Part shown: positions 60,948 through 64,000 of the stretch, one piece after another
How the letters are laid out: each line of letters opens with the position of its first letter
Numbering within the stretch: the first letter of the stretch is position 1
DNA from: Chitinophagaceae bacterium
Lineage (GTDB): Bacteria > Bacteroidota > Bacteroidia > Chitinophagales > Chitinophagaceae
Assembly (NCBI GenBank): GCA_016720565.1
Contig: JADKKJ010000001.1
Location: 744,001-808,000, forward strand
Direction: 5' to 3'
Length of the DNA: 64,000 nt
Notes under the pieces: model-generated
What the model was told of the DNA's origin: nothing
Seen by the model: the letters and a program-made list of their open reading frames with translations, nothing else
The model's database searches: none
Program-made: the position numbers and the translations under genes

Positions 60948-61916
60948 TCATGCCATTATCCCCTGTTCACCTTCCTCCCCGTGAATCCGCTCATCTGCGA
61001 TCTTTTTAAGGGAGGAGATACTAACATTGAGCTCAAAGCCGATCAGCAGTACCAGGGAATTGAAAAAAATGAGGATCATAAGGATAAGCACGGTGCCAAT
61101 GGACCCATATAGCTGGTTAAACTGCCCGAAATGATTAACATACCAGGTAAAACCCAGGGTGCAAATAATCATTAGGAAAGTGGCCAGAATGGAACCCGGA
61201 TTGATCAGCCTCCATTTTTTATGTACAGCCGGGGCATGGCGGTAGATGTAGGAAATAGAAGCGAAGAAAAGCAGCATTATCACGACCCAGCGCACATTAG
61301 AAATGATGTTTCGCACTGTAGCGCTGCGAATACCTATCCAGCTTAACACCTGGCCCTGTGCGATCAGCAGCAGGATCGAGGAGAGGAAAAGAATGAACAG
61401 AACCAGGGTGATCTTAAGTGCAGCACCCCGCTTCTGGTATTCTTTTCTTTTGCGGAAACCGATATAATTCTTATCGAATGAACGCATGATGCCCATTACT
61501 GCATTGGAAGAAAAAAACATGGATAGTAAAAAACCGAGTGATAATAAACCGGTTCTTGGTTTGTTGATAAAATCTTTAAGGAACTGTATCAGGTAGGAAT
61601 TGTTTTTTTCTCCGGGTATCACATCCCTGATCAGGCTATATAATTCCTGTTCAAACTGGCGCGAGATAGGCAACAGGGGTACCAGGGTAAACAAAAAGAT
61701 CAGGAAAGCGGGAATGGCCATAAAAAAATTATAGGCAATGGCCGATGCCCTTTCGGTCATTCCCACGGTCTTTACCTGGCCAAAGAAGAATTGAACTACA
61801 TCATAAATAGGGATGCCCCTGAAACCAGGCAGGGAAGTGATCTTGCTTTTATGAATAAGCAATCTAACAGGCCAGAATCGAAGGACCGCAACACCTATTT
61901 TTGGGATCGGGCTCAT
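60948..61916 (-). CDS. YihY/UPF0761 (BrkB-like) membrane protein
   Basis: A 322-residue inner-membrane protein with six predicted helices: AIAYNFFMAIPAFLIFLFTLVPLL, LLSLGFLLSMFFSSNAVMGIMR, LKITLVLFILFLSSILLL, NVRWVVIMLLFFASISYIY, PGSILATFLMIICTLGFTWYV and TVLILMILIFFNSLVLLIGFEL. The N-terminal Gly-Arg-Ile-Pro region (FGQVKTVGMTERASAIAYNFF) and the central YRHAPAVHKKWRLINPGSI are UPF0761 features. Often annotated as ribonuclease BN by error; function probably membrane transport or unknown. The start overlaps the stop of mltG by four bases, so they are cotranscribed. Confidence 0.9.
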   Translation of the reverse strand: MSPIPKIGVAVLRFWPVRLLIHKSKITSLPGFRGIPIYDVVQFFFGQVKTVGMTERASAIAYNFFMAIPAFLIFLFTLVPLLPISRQFEQELYSLIRDVIPGEKNNSYLIQFLKDFINKPRTGLLSLGFLLSMFFSSNAVMGIMRSFDKNYIGFRKRKEYQKRGAALKITLVLFILFLSSILLLIAQGQVLSWIGIRSATVRNIISNVRWVVIMLLFFASISYIYRHAPAVHKKWRLINPGSILATFLMIICTLGFTWYVNHFGQFNQLYGSIGTVLILMILIFFNSLVLLIGFELNVSISSLKKIADERIHGEEGEQGIMA

Positions 61917-62959
61917 TTTATGGATCTGGCTTTATTAATGGAATCGAACCGAACATCCAGGGCCTTTTGATATTGACGGGCAAGTTTCTGGTGATCGTCG
62001 AGATTGCTGCTGAATACACTACTGCCATCAAACCGGTCGCTGGCCACAAAATACAGGTAATCGGTAGCCGGGGCATCCAATACAGCATCTATTGACTCAG
62101 GGGATGGGGTACAGATCGGACCGGGTGGAAGGCCGCTATTCAGGTAAGTATTATAGGGGGAATTGACCTCAAGATGTTTATGAAGTATCCTTCTTAAACC
62201 AAAGTCTTTCAATGCGTATTTAACGGTTGGATCTGCCTGTAATTTCATTCCGATACGAAGTCGGTTAAGGTAAGTACTTGCGATCTTGTACTTATCTTCC
62301 TTCAGGTTGGTTTCCTCATCAACAATAGAGGCGATAGTGGTCACCTGTATGGGGTCATAGCCTATCTCTGTGCATTTCCTCATCCTTTCTTTGTTCCAGA
62401 AGTTCTTATAGGCGGTATGAAATTGTTTGAATACCCTTGAAGGGCTGCTGTTCCAATTGGTCTCATAGGTGAGTGGCATAATTACGGCCATCACTGTATT
62501 GGTATCGAGGTCATATTTCAGAAGTGAATCGGGGTTATTCAGGAAACGGATCATTTGAAGGGAGTCGAATTCGGTATCAAATTTTTTCCCCTTCCCAAAT
62601 TTACCAGCGAAAGTTTCTCTGGTCCTTTCCCTTATTATCACCATTCGGACCGGTGACTGCGCTCCATTCCTGAGCATGCGCACCAGCCTGAAAATGCTCA
62701 TGCCATTGGTTATTTTATATCTTCCGGGACGGGGCTTTTTAAAACCGAGGATATTTGATACGAGGTTGAACCCTCCTCCATGGATATAATGCTGGTCGTC
62801 CAGGTTCTTCCTTAAACTGGCCATATCATCTCCTGTACGGATGTAGAGGTATTGCCCGTCAGTATCTCCCTTATAAACAGCGGGCCTGAAAAAATTATAG
62901 GCAAAATAACCTGCCAGCAATACGATAAGAAGGAAACTGATCAGAAGGAATTTTCGCAT
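61913..62959 (-). CDS. mltG: Endolytic murein transglycosylase MltG
   Basis: A 348-residue YceG family protein. One N-terminal membrane helix (about 4-22), then a LysM-like segment (about 35-80, YLYIRTGDDMASLRKNLDDQ) and the YceG catalytic domain. The catalytic Glu is in TIASIVDEETNLKEDKYKIASTYLNRLRIGMKLQADPTVKYAL (the E-E of the E-T-x-x motif), and the end SPYNTYLNSGLPPGPICTPSPESIDAVLDAP is diagnostic. It cleaves nascent peptidoglycan strands and sets their length. It is in an operon with yihY and lies downstream of secG. Confidence 0.95.
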   Translation of the reverse strand: MRKFLLISFLLIVLLAGYFAYNFFRPAVYKGDTDGQYLYIRTGDDMASLRKNLDDQHYIHGGGFNLVSNILGFKKPRPGRYKITNGMSIFRLVRMLRNGAQSPVRMVIIRERTRETFAGKFGKGKKFDTEFDSLQMIRFLNNPDSLLKYDLDTNTVMAVIMPLTYETNWNSSPSRVFKQFHTAYKNFWNKERMRKCTEIGYDPIQVTTIASIVDEETNLKEDKYKIASTYLNRLRIGMKLQADPTVKYALKDFGLRRILHKHLEVNSPYNTYLNSGLPPGPICTPSPESIDAVLDAPATDYLYFVASDRFDGSSVFSSNLDDHQKLARQYQKALDVRFDSINKARSIK

Positions 62960-63012
62960 GGAGTGGATCTGTTATTGCAATTTACACAAAGAATTCAGGG
63001 AATGGCCTAAAC

Positions 63013-63038
63013 AAAAAAAGCCCCGGATACCGGGGCTT
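63013..63038 (-). terminator. Intrinsic terminator after secG
   Basis: Minus strand: AAGCCCCGG-TAT-CCGGGGCTT followed by seven T (A-run 63013-63019 on plus). It lies 18 nt past the secG stop codon and before mltG, so secG and mltG belong to different transcripts or are linked by readthrough only. Confidence 0.9.
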
Positions 63039-63055
63039 AAAATTATTTTTTGCTA

Positions 63056-63406
63056 TTACTTACCTGCAGGCGTAACGGGAACAGTAGGGGCAGGTGCTGT
63101 ATTATTAGGAACTGTTGGGATCGGCGCATTACGTGTCTCATTTGTCCTGTCTGGAACACCGGATCCAGCGCTTGGGCCGGTCTTTGAAATAAATACCACG
63201 GAAAAAAGGCTCAAAGCGGCAATAAGGCCGGCAAAGATCCAGGTTCCTTTTTCCAGTACATCAGTGGTTTGTTTTACACCCATGAACTGGTTGCTGAAAC
63301 CGGCAATATTTCCGGCCAATCCGCCACCTTTAGGGTTCTGAACCAATACGATAAGTCCAAGTGCCACAGAGCAGATAACGATCAGTATGATGAAAATGGT
63401 AGTCAT
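63056..63406 (-). CDS. secG: Protein translocase subunit SecG
   Basis: A 116-residue protein with two membrane helices (about 3-22 and 46-69) separated by the SecG loop VLVQNPKGGGLAGNIAGFSNQFMGVKQTTDVLEKGTWIFAGL. The N-P-K-G-G-G-L-x-G motif and the T-D-V-L-E-K segment define SecG in Bacteroidota. It is followed by a low-complexity tail rich in Pro, Thr and Ala. SecG assists SecYEG translocation. It starts 4 bp after the TPR gene stop. Confidence 0.95.
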   Translation of the reverse strand: MTTIFIILIVICSVALGLIVLVQNPKGGGLAGNIAGFSNQFMGVKQTTDVLEKGTWIFAGLIAALSLFSVVFISKTGPSAGSGVPDRTNETRNAPIPTVPNNTAPAPTVPVTPAGK

Positions 63407-63410
63407 GTTC

Positions 63411-64000
63411 TTATTTCTTTAATGCGTCGATTTTGGCTGCAAAATAAGCGCTTTTAGCGGGTTCGAGCAAACTTAATTTCTGGTATATATCAATGGCTTT
63501 GGAGTGATTTCCCTGTTTTTCCCAAACCTCCGCCATAGCCTCTGTTACCACCTGTTTCTCGCTCAGTGAGGTTTCCGCCAGTTCTTCCACTTTTTTTTCT
63601 GCCAGCGCGGGAACCTGGGTGCCGGCCTCAGAAGGGGGCGTTTTTCGAAGAGTTTTCAACCATTCGGTAAAACTCAGCAATTGCTGGCCAAACTTATCCT
63701 GTGGCTTCTCCTCTTCTTTGAGTTTGATACCCTGGGAAGCGAAATAATCCACCGTATGAAAGGGTTCAAATAAAAGCTCTTCCTTGGATGAAGACAGGGG
63801 CATGGGTTCCAGTCCAATGGTCTTTACTTCCAGCGCGGGAATTGTTTCAATAGGCTCAGGTTCATTTTCCTGGTTGGTAACGATCTCAGCCATTTCAATC
63901 GCTGCATTCCCTTTATCTTCCAAAATTGTCTCCACCCATAAAGGATTATGGAAAAAACTATAGGTCCGTTTCAGGTGCTCGGTATATTCCTCACTGTTCT
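63411..64000 (-). CDS. TPR-containing protein (5' end outside the window)
   Basis: The open reading frame continues without stop to the window edge; a GTG at 63935 exists but in-frame codons upstream encode plausible protein (NSEEYTEHLKRTYSFFHNPLW), so the gene is probably cut here. The visible part is acidic, Glu/Pro-rich and probably disordered until about 50 residues from the end, where one tetratricopeptide repeat is seen (VVTEAMAEVWEKQGNHSKAIDIYQKLSLLEPAKSAYFAAKIDALKK). TPR proteins of this kind commonly precede secG in Bacteroidota; their role is unknown. Confidence 0.75.
   Translation of the reverse strand, partial: NSEEYTEHLKRTYSFFHNPLWVETILEDKGNAAIEMAEIVTNQENEPEPIETIPALEVKTIGLEPMPLSSSKEELLFEPFHTVDYFASQGIKLKEEEKPQDKFGQQLLSFTEWLKTLRKTPPSEAGTQVPALAEKKVEELAETSLSEKQVVTEAMAEVWEKQGNHSKAIDIYQKLSLLEPAKSAYFAAKIDALKK

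Noticed and set aside
1..64000. CRISPR arrays, insertion sequences, prophage or defence islands
   Set aside because: No spaced direct repeats of 25-40 nt, no transposase, integrase, Cas or known defence-protein motifs were seen on either strand.

Overview
The window reads as a chromosomal segment of a Bacteroidota bacterium, most likely of the Chitinophagaceae/Chitinophagales. The signs are a type IX secretion C-terminal sorting domain, a TonB-dependent receptor with a carboxypeptidase-regulatory N-terminus, DUF4199, DUF3276 and other Bacteroidota-enriched families, many lipoproteins whose lipobox ends in S-C, Bacteroidota-type promoters (TTTG, 19-22 nt, TAnnTTTG) and few recognisable Shine-Dalgarno sequences. 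I see no phage, insertion sequence, CRISPR array or plasmid gene; gene order is dense and ordinary. The only gene-free stretches over about 150-300 bases carry tRNA genes, promoters and terminators; the one over 300 (15313-15652) holds tRNA-Ser and its terminator.

Layout. 1-5.6 kb: end of a nucleoside permease, thioredoxin, the DNA polymerase III alpha subunit and a beta-propeller lipoprotein. 5.7-14.8 kb: NlpC/P60 lipoprotein, flippase, M1 aminopeptidase, a lone solute-binding lipoprotein, MsrA, a MutS2-like ATPase without Smr domain, CBS protein. 15-20.9 kb: small conserved protein, tRNA-Ser, ABC exporter, PUR-alpha-like protein, and an 880-residue T9SS surface protein. 21-29.6 kb: Pgi, threonine aldolase, TonB-dependent receptor, YajQ, ribosomal protein L31 with its own promoter and leader hairpin, a sugar nucleotidyltransferase-like protein and TpiA. 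29.6-42 kb: Kir-type potassium channel, glycosyltransferase, acyl-CoA-binding protein, a CotH-kinase-like secreted protein, PafA-type phosphatase, MFS transporter, a one-haem lipoprotein, small secreted proteins, LepA, a second flippase and a secreted hypothetical protein.

42-48.8 kb (minus strand) is a polysaccharide/heptose cluster. A fused heptose-1-phosphate guanylyltransferase/phosphatase, GmhA and HddA together would give GDP-D-glycero-alpha-D-manno-heptose from sedoheptulose 7-phosphate. It continues with two glycosyltransferases, a DUF4199 protein and a dihydroorotase homologue that has lost its metal-binding residues. 49.6-58.8 kb (minus strand) is a seven-gene reductive pyrimidine catabolism operon: uptake (NCS1), reduction (PreT/PreA), ring opening (dihydropyrimidinase), decarbamoylation (beta-ureidopropionase), transamination and CoA-acylating oxidation (MmsA). 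This would carry uracil to acetyl-CoA and thymine to propionyl-CoA. The tail (58.9-64 kb) holds TrmH, two thioredoxin-fold proteins, YihY, MltG, SecG and a TPR protein cut by the window edge.

The most interesting unexplained signal is a set of degenerate 7-nt (once 8-nt) tandem arrays lying directly after stop codons. Two of them, about 13 kb apart, share an identical CAGGCAGGC border. The fused heptose enzyme, the degenerate dihydroorotase, the CotH-like secreted protein and the protease-less P-domain surface protein are the next most interesting items. I did not find a clearly new multi-gene system.
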